Assembly (NCBI GenBank): GCA_000753455.2
Contig: LM994670.1
Location: forward strand, 2,859,653 to 2,923,652
DNA from: Clostridium jeddahitimonense
GTDB lineage: Bacteria > Bacillota > Clostridia > Clostridiales > Clostridiaceae
Reading direction: 5' to 3'
DNA length: 64,000 nt
Under the pieces are notes generated by a model that saw only the letters and a list, made by a program, of their open reading frames with translations, had not been told where the DNA came from and did not search any database. Shown here piece by piece: positions 44,205 to 54,194 of the stretch. Every line of letters begins with the position of its first letter. Within the stretch, counting starts at the first letter, position 1. The translations under genes were made by a program, and so were the position numbers.

Positions 44205-45437
44205 TTAAATTAACTCTTTTCTTATAAAACTATTTCTCTCTAAAGCAAAAGGTACTTTAACCTTGCATATCATACCAGGATGTGGACATCCCTCTATTAA
44301 TTCACCATCTTCTCTATATAATTCATCAACAGTAAAAGGCTCCCCGGTAATTTCTGGTGATAATATTTCTACAATATCACCTTTCACAAATTTATTTCTT
44401 TGTCTACAAGTAGCTAAGCCTGTTTCTTTATCATAGTCTAATACAAGAGCAACTACATCATATTCTCTGACGTGATTATTTGTATCATATATTAAACCTT
44501 CTTCCATAGGCTCATTAAAGAAGAATCCTGTATGATATCTTCTGTGTGCAACTTTATACATTTCATCTAATAAATACTTAGGTAGCTTATAATTTTCTGG
44601 ATCTGCATAATATAAATCGATAGCTTTTCTATAAGCATTTACAACTATTGCTACATAATATTCACTTTTATTTCTTCCTTCAATTTTTAATGAAGATATT
44701 CCTGCTTGCATAAGTTCTGGAATATGCTCTATCATACATAAATCCTTTGAATTCATTATATATGTACCATATTGGTCCTCTTCAATTGGAAAATATTCAT
44801 TTGGTCTTTTTTCCTCAACTAAAGAGTATTTCCATCTACAACTTTGTGCACATGCTCCTCTATTAGAATCTCTTCCAGCCATATAACTTGAAAGCAAGCA
44901 TCTTCCTGAGTATGATATACACATTGCGCCGTGAACAAATACTTCTATCTCTAAGTCTTCTGGAATATTTTCACGTACTTCAATTATATCTTTTAATGAG
45001 CATTCTCTCCCTAATACTACTCTTTCCGCACCCATTTTGTGCCACATGTTACATGCTTCATAATTCACAGTATTAGCTTGTGTACTTATATGTATAGGTA
45101 ATTTAGTATATTTTTGAACTAAAGAAAATACTCCAAGGTCAGATACTAAAACTGCATCTATTCCTACTTCTTCTAATTTCTTTAAATGTTCAGCAAGCTT
45201 TTCTAGATCTGAGTTTCTTGGCATTATATTTACTGTACAGTACATTTTCTTCCCATACTCTTTTGCTATCTTAACACCTTCTGCCATCTCTTCATAAGAG
45301 AAGTTTTGAGCTGCAGCTCTTAATGAAAATGATTGTCCTCCAAAATAAACTGCATCAGCACCATATTGAAATGCTATTTTTAATTTTTCTAAACTCCCAG
45401 CAGGAGCTAATAATTCAGGTTTCTTATACTTAGTCAT
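44205..45437 (-). CDS. U32-family peptidase-like protein, probable tRNA hydroxylation factor (TrhP type)
   Basis: 410 aa. PELLAPAGSLEKLKIAFQYGADAVYFGG is the U32 start; the CISYSGRCLLSSYMAGRDSNRGAC block holds the conserved Cys residues that bind an Fe-S cluster in the family, and a C-terminal beta domain follows. Originally called collagenase-like peptidase, the family's members TrhP/RlhA act in prephenate-dependent 5-hydroxyuridine formation in tRNA or in rRNA hydroxylation. The length fits Bacillus YrrO. Which RNA is modified is not shown. Confidence 0.88.
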   Translation of the reverse strand: MTKYKKPELLAPAGSLEKLKIAFQYGADAVYFGGQSFSLRAAAQNFSYEEMAEGVKIAKEYGKKMYCTVNIMPRNSDLEKLAEHLKKLEEVGIDAVLVSDLGVFSLVQKYTKLPIHISTQANTVNYEACNMWHKMGAERVVLGRECSLKDIIEVRENIPEDLEIEVFVHGAMCISYSGRCLLSSYMAGRDSNRGACAQSCRWKYSLVEEKRPNEYFPIEEDQYGTYIMNSKDLCMIEHIPELMQAGISSLKIEGRNKSEYYVAIVVNAYRKAIDLYYADPENYKLPKYLLDEMYKVAHRRYHTGFFFNEPMEEGLIYDTNNHVREYDVVALVLDYDKETGLATCRQRNKFVKGDIVEILSPEITGEPFTVDELYREDGELIEGCPHPGMICKVKVPFALERNSFIRKELI

Positions 45438-45527
45438 CTTCTATCTTCCTCTGTTTTTAATATTTATGAATTTATTATTACTCATTTATTAATATTAAAC
45501 AATAGTTTTTTAAGCCTAAGTAAATTC

Positions 45528-45637
45528 TTTTCACCTTTACGAAGAAAACTTTTCATTTTAACTCAGTGACTTTTCCCTATTCACATAGTGAATATTTACC
45601 CCTAACCGTAGGTTACTTTTCACCCTAGCTTCAGCTA
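45528..45637 (-). repeat. Array of variable hairpins with GGTGAAAAG-type linkers (array 4)
   Basis: In the sense of the SDR gene (minus), hairpins TAGC-TGAA-GCTA (45626-45637), TAACC-TAC-GGTTA (45603-45615) and TATTCAC-TAT-GTGAATA (45578-45594) are perfect. Two more, toward 45528, are imperfect. They are separated by GGGTGAAAAG, GGGGTAAA, AGGGAAAAG, ATGAAAAG and GGTGAAAAG. The first arm covers the SDR stop codon. The linker is the same family as in array 1 and in the single unit at 62876-62912. Confidence 0.8.
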
Positions 45638-46501
45638 ACTATTAACAATCTCTCCTCCATTTACATGAATAGTTTGCCCTGTAATATATGATGCATTATC
45701 AGAAGCTAAAAACACATAAGCTCCTGCACATTCTACTGGCTGACCTGCTCTTCCCATGGCAACATTTTGACCAAAGCTAGCTACTTCAGTCTTAGTAAAC
45801 GATGCTGGTATAAGTGGTGTCCATATAGGCCCTGGAGCAACTTCATTTACTCTTATATTCTTCTTTGCTTTTGCTAATTCTGTTGAAAGTGACCTTGTAA
45901 GAGCTGTAATAGCTCCTTTTGTCATTGAATAGTCAACAAGCTTTTCATTTCCTTTAAAAGCTACTACTGAAGCTGTATTTATTATACATGCTCCTGAAGT
46001 CATATGTTTTAATGCTTCCCTTGTCATATAAAAAGTTCCATATATATTAGTTTTCATAGTTTTATCAAACTGCTCATCTGTTATATCTTTAAAGTCTTTA
46101 TCTTCATATTGAACTGCTGCATTATTTACTAATATATCGATTTTTCCATATTCCTTAATTGTTACATCTACAACATTTTTACAAAATGCTACATTACCTA
46201 TATCTCCAGCGATTATTGTACACCTTCTACCATTCTCCTCAACTAATCTCTTAGTTTCTTCTGCATCTCTATGTTCATTAAAATATACAATAACTATATC
46301 TGCACCTTGTTTTGAATAAGCTATTGATACTGCCTTTCCTATTCCACTATCTCCACCTGTAATTATTGCTACTTTACCGCTTAAAGTATCACCTTTTTTA
46401 TTATATTTGGGATCATCAAAAATAGGTCTTGGATTCATCTCACACTCAAAGCCTGGTTGGTGATTTTGTTCCTGCATAGGAAAAGATTTTGGGAATTCCA
46501 T
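45635..46501 (-). CDS. Short-chain dehydrogenase/reductase (YhdF/YhxC-like)
   Basis: A 288-aa NAD(P)-dependent oxidoreductase. The N-terminal ~40-residue extension (EFPKSFPMQEQNHQPGFE) is typical of the Bacillus general-stress SDRs. TGGDSGIG is the cofactor motif, NNAA and the catalytic Ser-Tyr-Lys (YSMTK) follow, and the end TGQTIHVNGGEIV is usual. Substrate unknown. A hairpin array begins at its stop codon. Confidence 0.92.
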   Translation of the reverse strand: MEFPKSFPMQEQNHQPGFECEMNPRPIFDDPKYNKKGDTLSGKVAIITGGDSGIGKAVSIAYSKQGADIVIVYFNEHRDAEETKRLVEENGRRCTIIAGDIGNVAFCKNVVDVTIKEYGKIDILVNNAAVQYEDKDFKDITDEQFDKTMKTNIYGTFYMTREALKHMTSGACIINTASVVAFKGNEKLVDYSMTKGAITALTRSLSTELAKAKKNIRVNEVAPGPIWTPLIPASFTKTEVASFGQNVAMGRAGQPVECAGAYVFLASDNASYITGQTIHVNGGEIVNS

Positions 46502-46593
46502 ATTTATACCTCCTTAACTTCTTAATAGTCATAAATAGTATTTCCCAAAATCCTTTATTTAAATTTTTTATATTCTATATCTATATATAATCT

Positions 46594-47592
46594 TTATGAT
46601 GATGAAGCAGCAGATGATGCTGCAGCCGCTGCAGCTGCTGATGAAACTAAAACTGCTGTTTGCATAGCTATAGCTACAGTTAATGCAATATTATTAGTAT
46701 TACTTATTATATTATCTTTCACCTCATTATCTATAGTTTCTAAGTAGTCTAAAGAAACTAATGTCGCAGAAATCATATTTCTAAAATTACTTCCCAAAGC
46801 AAAGTTACCGAATCCTTTTTCCTTCTTTAAAGCCATACTTACATCTGCAATATTCGTAGCAAAAGCTTCTTTGTTATCAGCTAAAAAAGTTATTATTCCA
46901 AGCATTGGTATAAAGTAATCTTTTAAATGAACCTTCCTCTCTTTCATAATTGAGTTCATTGTTAATACTTCATCACACTTTTGTATTGAAGGTAAATTAA
47001 TTAAAGATAAAATATGTGATAAAGATTGAATATTATTACTATAAGCAATTCTATTGTCCTTTAAATACTGATAGCTTTCTTCTATCTCGTTAAATGTTTC
47101 TTCTAAATCATTTGAAGTTGTAGCTATTATTGCTGCATTTGCAATATCTTCTTGACCTGTTAAAAATCTATGATGCTTTTTCATATAGTCATATGCAACT
47201 CTAGTATTTCTTACTGCATCATCAACATTAACTCTATACCTTGCATTAAATATCACCTGTGCTGCCATTACTAGATATTCACTGCTAAAAAAGTTATCCT
47301 TTAATTTATTATAAATAGATATAATCTCATTCAAGCTCTCTTCCATATTATCTTCAAAAGAAATCGTAATAGCTGTCGTTAACTTATTAATCCCTCTAAA
47401 ATTTGAAAACATAGAAGTGTTTTTCTTAATTATATCTAATGCTAAATTAATCCTATCTGTATGTACTATTTGGTTTTTCATTGTACAAGTTAATGCACTG
47501 CTCTTTATTTGAAATCCATACATCCCCCATGAACCTTTAACATCCTCTAAAGCTCTATTATTCTCTAAAAACAAATTAATTTTCTCATTCAT
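46594..47592 (-). CDS. DUF4003 family protein with Ala/Ser-rich tail
   Basis: A 332-aa, mostly helical cytoplasmic protein matching DUF4003 (KSSALTCTMKN, FRGINKLTTAI, FLTGQEDIANAAIIA). The last ~25 residues are a hydrophobic segment followed by an Ala/Ser run (SSAAAAAAASSAASSS) encoded by GCA/GCT/TCA codons. Function unknown. The ATG at 47592 follows AAGGGGTGG; the in-frame GTG three codons earlier lies within that site. Confidence 0.88.
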   Translation of the reverse strand: MNEKINLFLENNRALEDVKGSWGMYGFQIKSSALTCTMKNQIVHTDRINLALDIIKKNTSMFSNFRGINKLTTAITISFEDNMEESLNEIISIYNKLKDNFFSSEYLVMAAQVIFNARYRVNVDDAVRNTRVAYDYMKKHHRFLTGQEDIANAAIIATTSNDLEETFNEIEESYQYLKDNRIAYSNNIQSLSHILSLINLPSIQKCDEVLTMNSIMKERKVHLKDYFIPMLGIITFLADNKEAFATNIADVSMALKKEKGFGNFALGSNFRNMISATLVSLDYLETIDNEVKDNIISNTNNIALTVAIAMQTAVLVSSAAAAAAASSAASSS

Positions 47593-47829
47593 ATTTTCCA
47601 CCCCTTAAATTTCCTTATCATTATTATAGGTTAATTAATACTATATTTCAATATATTTTTTACCACTTATTTAATTATTTTAATTTCTCTACTCTGAATT
47701 ACTTTAGTCTATAAAAGCCGCTAAATTAAACTTTTCTTTTTTAGTTTTTGTTTACTGGATAGATAACTTATCCATATTCAGAAAACTTTTAATACATTTA
47801 GTTTTACTGGAAGGTTTTATATTGAAATA

Positions 47830-47855
47830 GTCAAGGTTAAATTTTTAACCTTGAC
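47830..47855. terminator. Probable terminator after the Bce-type operon
   Basis: GTCAAGGTTAA (47830-47840) and TTAACCTTGAC (47845-47855) pair perfectly around ATTT. It lies 34 nt beyond the lipoprotein stop; the T run on the minus side is short. The rest of the 47602-47829 gap shows nothing. Confidence 0.65.
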
Positions 47856-47889
47856 TACTGATTTGTACTGATGCTTTTTAAATCCAACC

Positions 47890-48342
47890 TTATCTCTTTT
47901 CTAATTTGCATTTATAATACAGATTATTAATATTAATTGCTATCTCTTCATTTTGATTCATATCTTTTACTTCATGAATCCATCCAAAAGTTAATTTGTA
48001 TCTAGCTTCTTTTTTCTTACTTCCACCCACATCTACTTTCAGCAATTCATCTTTTAAAAGTTCAACTTTATTTTCATCAATGGTGCAACTATAATTCACT
48101 TTACCTATAGGTTCACCAATTGAATCAATATCTAACTCTTCACCTATAATTAAATATCTATCATTATCATATGATATATTATCATATGTTTCTGTATCTA
48201 AATTATATTGTGGTAATTTACTTTCTGTAGCTATATTTTCTATAGCAGTATCTTTCATTTGCTTAAACTTACTACATCCACTTAAAGTTCCTAGAATCAA
48301 AATTCCAATCAGTAATAAAGTAATTTTTTTATTATAACTCAT
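47890..48342 (-). CDS. Lipoprotein of the Bce-type ABC operon
   Basis: 150 aa with a signal peptide and lipobox LSGC (Cys23). The mature part is hydrophilic with no recognised family. It follows the Bce-type permease gene by 44 nt and precedes a terminator, so it is probably cotranscribed. It may support the transporter on the outer membrane face; this is inference from position. Confidence 0.75.
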   Translation of the reverse strand: MSYNKKITLLLIGILILGTLSGCSKFKQMKDTAIENIATESKLPQYNLDTETYDNISYDNDRYLIIGEELDIDSIGEPIGKVNYSCTIDENKVELLKDELLKVDVGGSKKKEARYKLTFGWIHEVKDMNQNEEIAININNLYYKCKLEKR

Positions 48343-48386
48343 TTTTATAAACCTCTTACAATCTAATTATTAATAAAAACATTTTA

Positions 48387-50366
48387 CTACCTTTCTTTAA
48401 TTATCTTCTTCGCACCATTATAGGTCGCTATAAAATATCCACCATATATTAATACAACAGCTATCATAGTATATAAAATGTATTTAAGCATATTGGCATT
48501 TCCAAATATAGAAACTATATCACCTGATATTTTTAATCCAACTATAGCGTGTACTATTGCAAGTGATAGAGGTACCATAAAATAAATTCCTATTTGATAA
48601 AATAATGATCTTTTTATCATTTCATCATCTACCCCTATTTTCTTCAATAATTCATACCTATAACTATTATCCGCTGATTCACATAATTGCTGCAACGCAA
48701 GAACTGCCGCTGATGTAATTAAGAATACTATTCCTATATAAATAGCTAAATATGATATCATTGCTCCTAAACCGATAGAGTTGTCTCTTAGCTCATTTTT
48801 AGTCATTCCATAAACAGGGATTTTCCCTTCTCTATCAACTGATCTTAGATTATTATTTATAAAGTTTTCTGCCTCATCTTCACTGCAATTAAATTTAATA
48901 TTTAAATTTGTCATTGAAACTTCTAATCCATTAACTAAGCTATCATTTACTACAAATGTACATAAATTATTTTTCATTGTTGAATTATACGTAGTTACTT
49001 CCATAACTTCATAGTTAGCAGGCTTTAATTCATTTCCATTTACAATTACATTTGTTTCTCTATCCATAGCTTCTTGAATATACTTTATTAAATCTGGTAT
49101 ATCTCCAAAAGCATAATATTCATTTTCTTCTAAATCTATCTCTTCTTTACCTAACATTCTCATAACTGAATTAAAATCACTTAACTTTATTGCTTTGATT
49201 TTATCATCTACAAAAATAGGATAATTATTTTTATTTTTTTCCATAGCTTCTTGAGAAATAAACTTACTATAATTAGTTTCTGTATTATAGTTTGTATATT
49301 GAGACTTTTCCTCTATTATAGGGTCAAGACCACCATATTGTTCATTTATAACTCCTATTATATCATCTGTATCATAACTCCAAAAACTAGCATCAAACTG
49401 AGTTAAATCGTCTAAATCTATATTCATTGCTTTAGTAATTCCAAGCCCTCCTGAAAATGTACATATAGCCACAAATAGCATTAAACATATAAAACTCATA
49501 GAAATAAAAGTTGTATTAATCTTGCTGTTTATTTGTCTTAAAACAAACATATTTAAATCCTTTAAATAATGCTTTTTGTTTGCTTGTAAAATTTTTAGTA
49601 AAAATCCTGATAATGAAAAGAAAAATAAAAATGTCCCTACAAATCCAAGTATTATTGGAACTATATTAAATACTACAGCCACCCCAGCTTTTAATACCAT
49701 ATAATAAGCAATTCCTATCATAGTGATACTAATCAAAAATACTACTACTGATATCCATATATTCTTTACTTTTAAATTTTCATTTTTTCTTGCTCCATTT
49801 AACAAATCTATTAATTGTACTTTTCTAACAGCATATGAGTTAAATATAAGTACAACTAAGTAAATAAGTCCAAAACATATAATAGTTCTAATAAATGCAT
49901 CCTTTGAAAATATAAAAGTAAACTTTGTAATATCTGTTTTAAATAACTTCGCTGTAAAAACCGATATACCTTGTGATAATAAAACTCCACATACCAAGCC
50001 TATACCTAAAGATATTACCCCTATTAACATAGTCTCAACAAATATTATTCTTGAAAGACTTTTATTTTCCATACCTAAAGTCATATATATTCCAAATTCT
50101 TTTTTTCTTCTTTTTATCAAATAATTATTTGCATAAACTATTAAAAAACCAAGAATAAAAGAGATAAATACTGATGCTATACCTATTACAGAATTGGTAA
50201 GTTCAAAAGCATTAGCTTGTAGTTCACTTAACTCCATCATTACACCTTGTGATTTAATAGAATTAAATGTATAAAATACACAAACACCAAATACTAATGT
50301 TAGAAAATATATTGTATAATCCTTTAAGCTCTTTTTCATATTTTTAGCTGCCAATTTAAAATACAT
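48387..50366 (-). CDS. BceB-type ABC transporter permease
   Basis: 659 aa with ten predicted membrane helices in the FtsX-like arrangement and one large extracellular domain of about 200 residues between helices 7 and 8, the hallmark of BceB. The start YFKLAAKNMKKSLKDYTIYFLTL is typical. These transporters protect against peptide antibiotics such as bacitracin by releasing them from lipid targets and also act as sensors for an intramembrane kinase. The ATG at 50366 follows TTGGAGGTGA and overlaps the ATPase gene by 11 nt. Confidence 0.92.
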   Translation of the reverse strand: MYFKLAAKNMKKSLKDYTIYFLTLVFGVCVFYTFNSIKSQGVMMELSELQANAFELTNSVIGIASVFISFILGFLIVYANNYLIKRRKKEFGIYMTLGMENKSLSRIIFVETMLIGVISLGIGLVCGVLLSQGISVFTAKLFKTDITKFTFIFSKDAFIRTIICFGLIYLVVLIFNSYAVRKVQLIDLLNGARKNENLKVKNIWISVVVFLISITMIGIAYYMVLKAGVAVVFNIVPIILGFVGTFLFFFSLSGFLLKILQANKKHYLKDLNMFVLRQINSKINTTFISMSFICLMLFVAICTFSGGLGITKAMNIDLDDLTQFDASFWSYDTDDIIGVINEQYGGLDPIIEEKSQYTNYNTETNYSKFISQEAMEKNKNNYPIFVDDKIKAIKLSDFNSVMRMLGKEEIDLEENEYYAFGDIPDLIKYIQEAMDRETNVIVNGNELKPANYEVMEVTTYNSTMKNNLCTFVVNDSLVNGLEVSMTNLNIKFNCSEDEAENFINNNLRSVDREGKIPVYGMTKNELRDNSIGLGAMISYLAIYIGIVFLITSAAVLALQQLCESADNSYRYELLKKIGVDDEMIKRSLFYQIGIYFMVPLSLAIVHAIVGLKISGDIVSIFGNANMLKYILYTMIAVVLIYGGYFIATYNGAKKIIKER

Positions 50367-51126
50367 CTCTTTGGTCACCTCCAAGAAGAGTTACAACTTC
50401 AATTATCTTATTGAAAAACTCCTTCCTTGAATCATTTCCACGAATTAGCTCATTGAATATTTTCCCATCTTTTATAAATAGAATTCTACTAGCATAGCTA
50501 GCTGTAAAGGCATCATGAGTTACCATCATAATAGTTGCCCCTAGTTCTTTATTTAAATGTTCTAGACTTTCAAGCAACATCTTTGCTGACTTAGAATCTA
50601 AAGCTCCTGTTGGTTCATCAGCAAGTACTATCTCAGGTTTTGTTATTATAGCTCTAGCTGATGCTACCCTTTGCTTTTGCCCACCTGATATTTCATAAGG
50701 ATATTTATTTAATACGTCTGAAATATTAAGTTTATCTGCAACTTCTTTAACTCTCTTGTCTATTTCTTTATGATTTAACCTTTGAATAGTTAACGCTAAT
50801 GCTATATTTTCATAAGAAGTTAATGTATCTAAAAGATTAAAGTCTTGAAATATAAATCCTAACTTCTCTCTTCTAAACTTAGCAATATTTTTAGAATCTA
50901 ACTGTGTAATATCTTTATCAGCTATCTTTATATGACCACTAGTTACTTTATCTATAGTAGATATACAATTTAAAAGCGTTGTCTTACCACTTCCTGAAGG
51001 TCCCATTACACCAATAAATTCTCCATTTTCAACTGTAAAACTTATATTATCAATTGCTTTAGTTATATTACCTCTTTTTCCATAATATTTTTCTATATTT
51101 TCTACCTTTAAAACTTCTCTGTTCAT
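50356..51126 (-). CDS. BceA-type ABC transporter ATPase
   Basis: 256 aa. Walker A GPSGSGKTT (about 41-49), Q-loop QDFNLL, signature ISGGQKQR, Walker B IVLADEPTGALD and H-loop VTHD are intact. It pairs with the overlapping permease gene. The ATG at 51126 follows GGAGGT; the longer frame begins with a TTG inside that site. A BceR-type operator lies about 90 nt upstream. Confidence 0.95.
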   Translation of the reverse strand: MNREVLKVENIEKYYGKRGNITKAIDNISFTVENGEFIGVMGPSGSGKTTLLNCISTIDKVTSGHIKIADKDITQLDSKNIAKFRREKLGFIFQDFNLLDTLTSYENIALALTIQRLNHKEIDKRVKEVADKLNISDVLNKYPYEISGGQKQRVASARAIITKPEIVLADEPTGALDSKSAKMLLESLEHLNKELGATIMMVTHDAFTASYASRILFIKDGKIFNELIRGNDSRKEFFNKIIEVVTLLGGDQRDVF

Positions 51127-51196
51127 CTTTACCTCCAATATATGATTTAGTCCATATATAAATCATACATTCCTAAAAAGCTTCTAACCATAGAAC

Positions 51197-51225
51197 AATA
51201 TAACACTAACCTTACATTTTTGTTA
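51197..51225 (-). promoter_or_regulatory. BceR-type operator and -10 upstream of the Bce transporter
   Basis: Minus strand: TAACA-AAAA-TGTAA (51212-51225) fits the TNACA-N4-TGTAA motif described for BceR-like regulators. A TATATT -10 candidate follows at 51197-51202. The BceRS-type two-component system encoded at 56116-57791 is the likely partner. Confidence 0.6.
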
Positions 51226-51331
51226 TATTCAAATTATAATAAATAAGATATTTCAAAATTAATGAATTACACTAAAAAATAAAGATGTTATATATGGTTT
51301 TATTATAAGGCCATTTATAACATCTTTTACT

Positions 51332-51769
51332 TTAATATTTCTTTGAAAGATTCATATAAATTAAAAATCTTATCCCTTCCTTTACAAAATGAAATATCAT
51401 AAGCCCAATACCTAATTCATCAAACCCAGTAAATAACAATATTAAACTTACCGGAACTTCAATAATATTAAAAATATTATATACTTTTGAGTTTGTTTTA
51501 TCTTTTAAATAAATATTTCTTTCATCCGTATCATATATTTCAAATGCTTCTTTAGATTTTGGATTATACTTAATTTCTCTGTACTTTAGATAAGATATTA
51601 AAACAACAAATATAAACCCTGCACCAAGTACTATTGATATAGGCATTATAGCTTTAGTAACACCTTCTGATATATTAGGAAATGAACCTTGTTTATATAG
51701 TATCAATGCTACAGCACATACGCCAAAAAATATAATGCTTTCAAATATGGTATTCTTTAAAGATTTCAT
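51332..51769 (-). CDS. DUF2178-like small membrane protein (third paralogue)
   Basis: 145 aa with four predicted membrane helices in two pairs. Between the pairs lies a cytoplasmic motif YDTDERNIYLKDKTNSKVYN that matches the two small membrane proteins at 54195 and 54477 (D/E-E-R...K...S-x-V). It follows the ABC permease gene by 88 nt, so it is probably the last gene of that operon or a separate short unit. Function unknown. Confidence 0.75.
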   Translation of the reverse strand: MKSLKNTIFESIIFFGVCAVALILYKQGSFPNISEGVTKAIMPISIVLGAGFIFVVLISYLKYREIKYNPKSKEAFEIYDTDERNIYLKDKTNSKVYNIFNIIEVPVSLILLFTGFDELGIGLMIFHFVKEGIRFLIYMNLSKKY

Positions 51770-51857
51770 ACGTTCTCTCCTCTAATATTGTCTATATCTC
51801 AAAAATAAAAACATCTTCAATAATATAATTAAATATTTTTTTAATTTTACTTGTTTC

Positions 51858-53426
51858 TTAATTGTTCTGTTCTAAGCTATGAAGCACATTTCTGCACAAT
51901 CCAATAATCACTAATGATATAAACACATTCCACACTAATGTAATTAAAAGTGCATATATATCCCATCCAAAAGCAAATCCCATAACAACTGCTCCTATTA
52001 TTCCGGGAAGGGCAACTAAGATTATTACAATTAAATTTAGAAACATAAGTATTCCCTTACTTGCAACTTTTCCAATAACTCTTTCAGCTAATACATCTGC
52101 TGCAATAAATACTAATCCAAATCCAACTCTCGCAGCTATGCAAATCATAATATCTATTGGACTTGCTTTTGCTATTATTCCTACTATAACAAAAATTATA
52201 ATTCCATCTGTAAAAGATTTTAATATTCCCTCACTTGTAGAGGCTATAAGCTTTTTAAATGGACTTTGTGGAAACATATAAATATAATGCATAGTCAATT
52301 CTCTTGTCCATCTTCCAGCTAGACTCATAAATAACTGCATATAAGTGGATATTGCAAAGGCTACAATAATACCCCCACTCCCCTTAACCAATAAAGTAAA
52401 TATACCTACCATAATTAATTGAATAAATATACTATTATCGAAGATAAGTTTACCCGCTCTTCTATTTTCAAGCATATGCTTAAAGAAAAATACCCAAGCA
52501 CCTTTTCCATGATTTATTCCAGTTTCCTTAAGTTTTATTTTTTTATTATATGAAACCTCCGCCATTTTTCCATTTTTCACATCTTCAATTCTACTATATA
52601 TAGTTTCAGTAACGCCTAAAACATCTTCATAATAATTATTATCACTTTGTATCATAACTGTAACTATTAGAATACTTCCAATAACCGTCATAATAAAATA
52701 GGTAAACAATCCATCCATATTGCCAATAACTGCACCAAAGGTTAAAGCTTTAATCCACCCTACAAAAGGAATCCACTGATTAAACTTACCATTTAATCCG
52801 TCTACAACGCCCTGAATTATACCTTTACCATTACTAATATTAGATAAAACTGTCAGGATTACTGGTAGTATACAAAGGTATACTACTAACCTTGCAAGCT
52901 TCTTTTTCTTTTCATCTCCACTAGTTACAGCATATACAGCCATTGCTATAACACTTCCAATAAACGTCATCATAAAATATCCAAGAAAAATTATTAATAC
53001 TCCTTTTAATCCAACACCATAAAAACTCTTTAGCGTTCCTGCCTGAAATAATATTAAAAATGAAAACAAAAGTGACATTCCCATCTGACGAACTAATCCA
53101 TAAGCTAGAATTTTCTTAGATGATGTAGGCGATACAAATAGTAAATTTACATCAGACATTTTAAATAAAGTTGTACCTGCTGATATTCCTTGAAAAATCT
53201 GATTTACAAAGAAAAACATGAATATGGCAAATATTATAGCTCCTAACTCATCTATAGGTCTTACAGAACTAGCAATCTCATTTGATCCTTGCATTACAGA
53301 TGATACCATTACCATAACCATTAATCCAATAAACACTAAATAAGATATAAGCCTTCCTGGATGTCTCTTTAAATCCTTAATTTGATTTTTGAATATTGTT
53401 ATCCAAAGATATAATATTCCATTCAC
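51858..53426 (-). CDS. Putative ABC exporter permease
   Basis: 522 aa with about 12-14 membrane helices, a large ABC exporter-type permease (FAIFMFFFVNQIFQGISAGTTLFKMSDVNLLFVSP is the recognisable core). The substrate is unknown. The start is GTG at 53426, 2 nt after the ATPase stop codon, with AAAGGGTGAG as ribosome binding site; an overlapping ATG is in another frame. Confidence 0.85.
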   Translation of the reverse strand: MNGILYLWITIFKNQIKDLKRHPGRLISYLVFIGLMVMVMVSSVMQGSNEIASSVRPIDELGAIIFAIFMFFFVNQIFQGISAGTTLFKMSDVNLLFVSPTSSKKILAYGLVRQMGMSLLFSFLILFQAGTLKSFYGVGLKGVLIIFLGYFMMTFIGSVIAMAVYAVTSGDEKKKKLARLVVYLCILPVILTVLSNISNGKGIIQGVVDGLNGKFNQWIPFVGWIKALTFGAVIGNMDGLFTYFIMTVIGSILIVTVMIQSDNNYYEDVLGVTETIYSRIEDVKNGKMAEVSYNKKIKLKETGINHGKGAWVFFFKHMLENRRAGKLIFDNSIFIQLIMVGIFTLLVKGSGGIIVAFAISTYMQLFMSLAGRWTRELTMHYIYMFPQSPFKKLIASTSEGILKSFTDGIIIFVIVGIIAKASPIDIMICIAARVGFGLVFIAADVLAERVIGKVASKGILMFLNLIVIILVALPGIIGAVVMGFAFGWDIYALLITLVWNVFISLVIIGLCRNVLHSLEQNN

Positions 53427-53428
53427 AA

Positions 53429-54133
53429 TTACTCACCCTTTCCTTCTGTTATACTAAAGAACAGTTCTTCAAGGCTTTTATTTGAGTTCTCACTTTCCTC
53501 TTTATATTTTGTAGCTACAATTTTCCCTTTCATCATTATATGTGCTACATCCCAATAATCCTCTACGCTATCTATCATATGAGTACTTATTACCATAGAT
53601 ACTCCTTGAGATTTTAGCTCCATTATTGTCTCCCTTAAACTTTTTATAGCATGAGGATCTAAGCCAACTAAAGGTTCATCAAAAATTATTACCTTCGGTT
53701 TTGGAAGCAATGCACAACAAATACTTACCTTCTGCTGCATCCCTTTTGATAGCTCTTTTCCAAATTTAGTTCTCTTATCATCAAGTTCAAATCTCTTTAA
53801 TAGCTCTTCTCCATATTCCTTCCAATCATTTAGATTATATCCTCTAGCAATAAACTCAAGATGCTCTTCTACTGTAAGCATATCATAAAGCACTGGCATT
53901 TCTGGAACGTATCCAATCTTTGCCTTAGCCTTCAATTCTCTATTTTGAATTCCATCTATAGATATTTTACCTTCAAATCTCAAAAGCCCACAAATGCACT
54001 TTATTATAGTAGATTTACCGGCTCCATTTGGCCCTAAAAGCACTGTTATTTCTCCATCATTAACCTGAAAGTTTATATCACTATTAGCCACAACTTTACC
54101 ATATTTTTTACTTACATTACTTACCTCTAACAT
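53429..54133 (-). CDS. ABC transporter ATPase
   Basis: 234 aa. Walker A GPNGAGKST, signature LSKGMQQKV, Walker B VIIFDEPLVGLD and H-loop STHMIDS are present. It pairs with the permease directly downstream. The ATG at 54133 is preferred because MLEVSNVSKKYG is the normal ATPase start and a GGAATGG site precedes it; the longer frame adds an odd Cys-containing N-terminus. Confidence 0.92.
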   Translation of the reverse strand: MLEVSNVSKKYGKVVANSDINFQVNDGEITVLLGPNGAGKSTIIKCICGLLRFEGKISIDGIQNRELKAKAKIGYVPEMPVLYDMLTVEEHLEFIARGYNLNDWKEYGEELLKRFELDDKRTKFGKELSKGMQQKVSICCALLPKPKVIIFDEPLVGLDPHAIKSLRETIMELKSQGVSMVISTHMIDSVEDYWDVAHIMMKGKIVATKYKEESENSNKSLEELFFSITEGKGE

Positions 54134-54194
54134 AATTTCACCATTCCTTTTACAAAAGTAATTCATTTTTCATTTCTATTCTCTAAACAACTAA

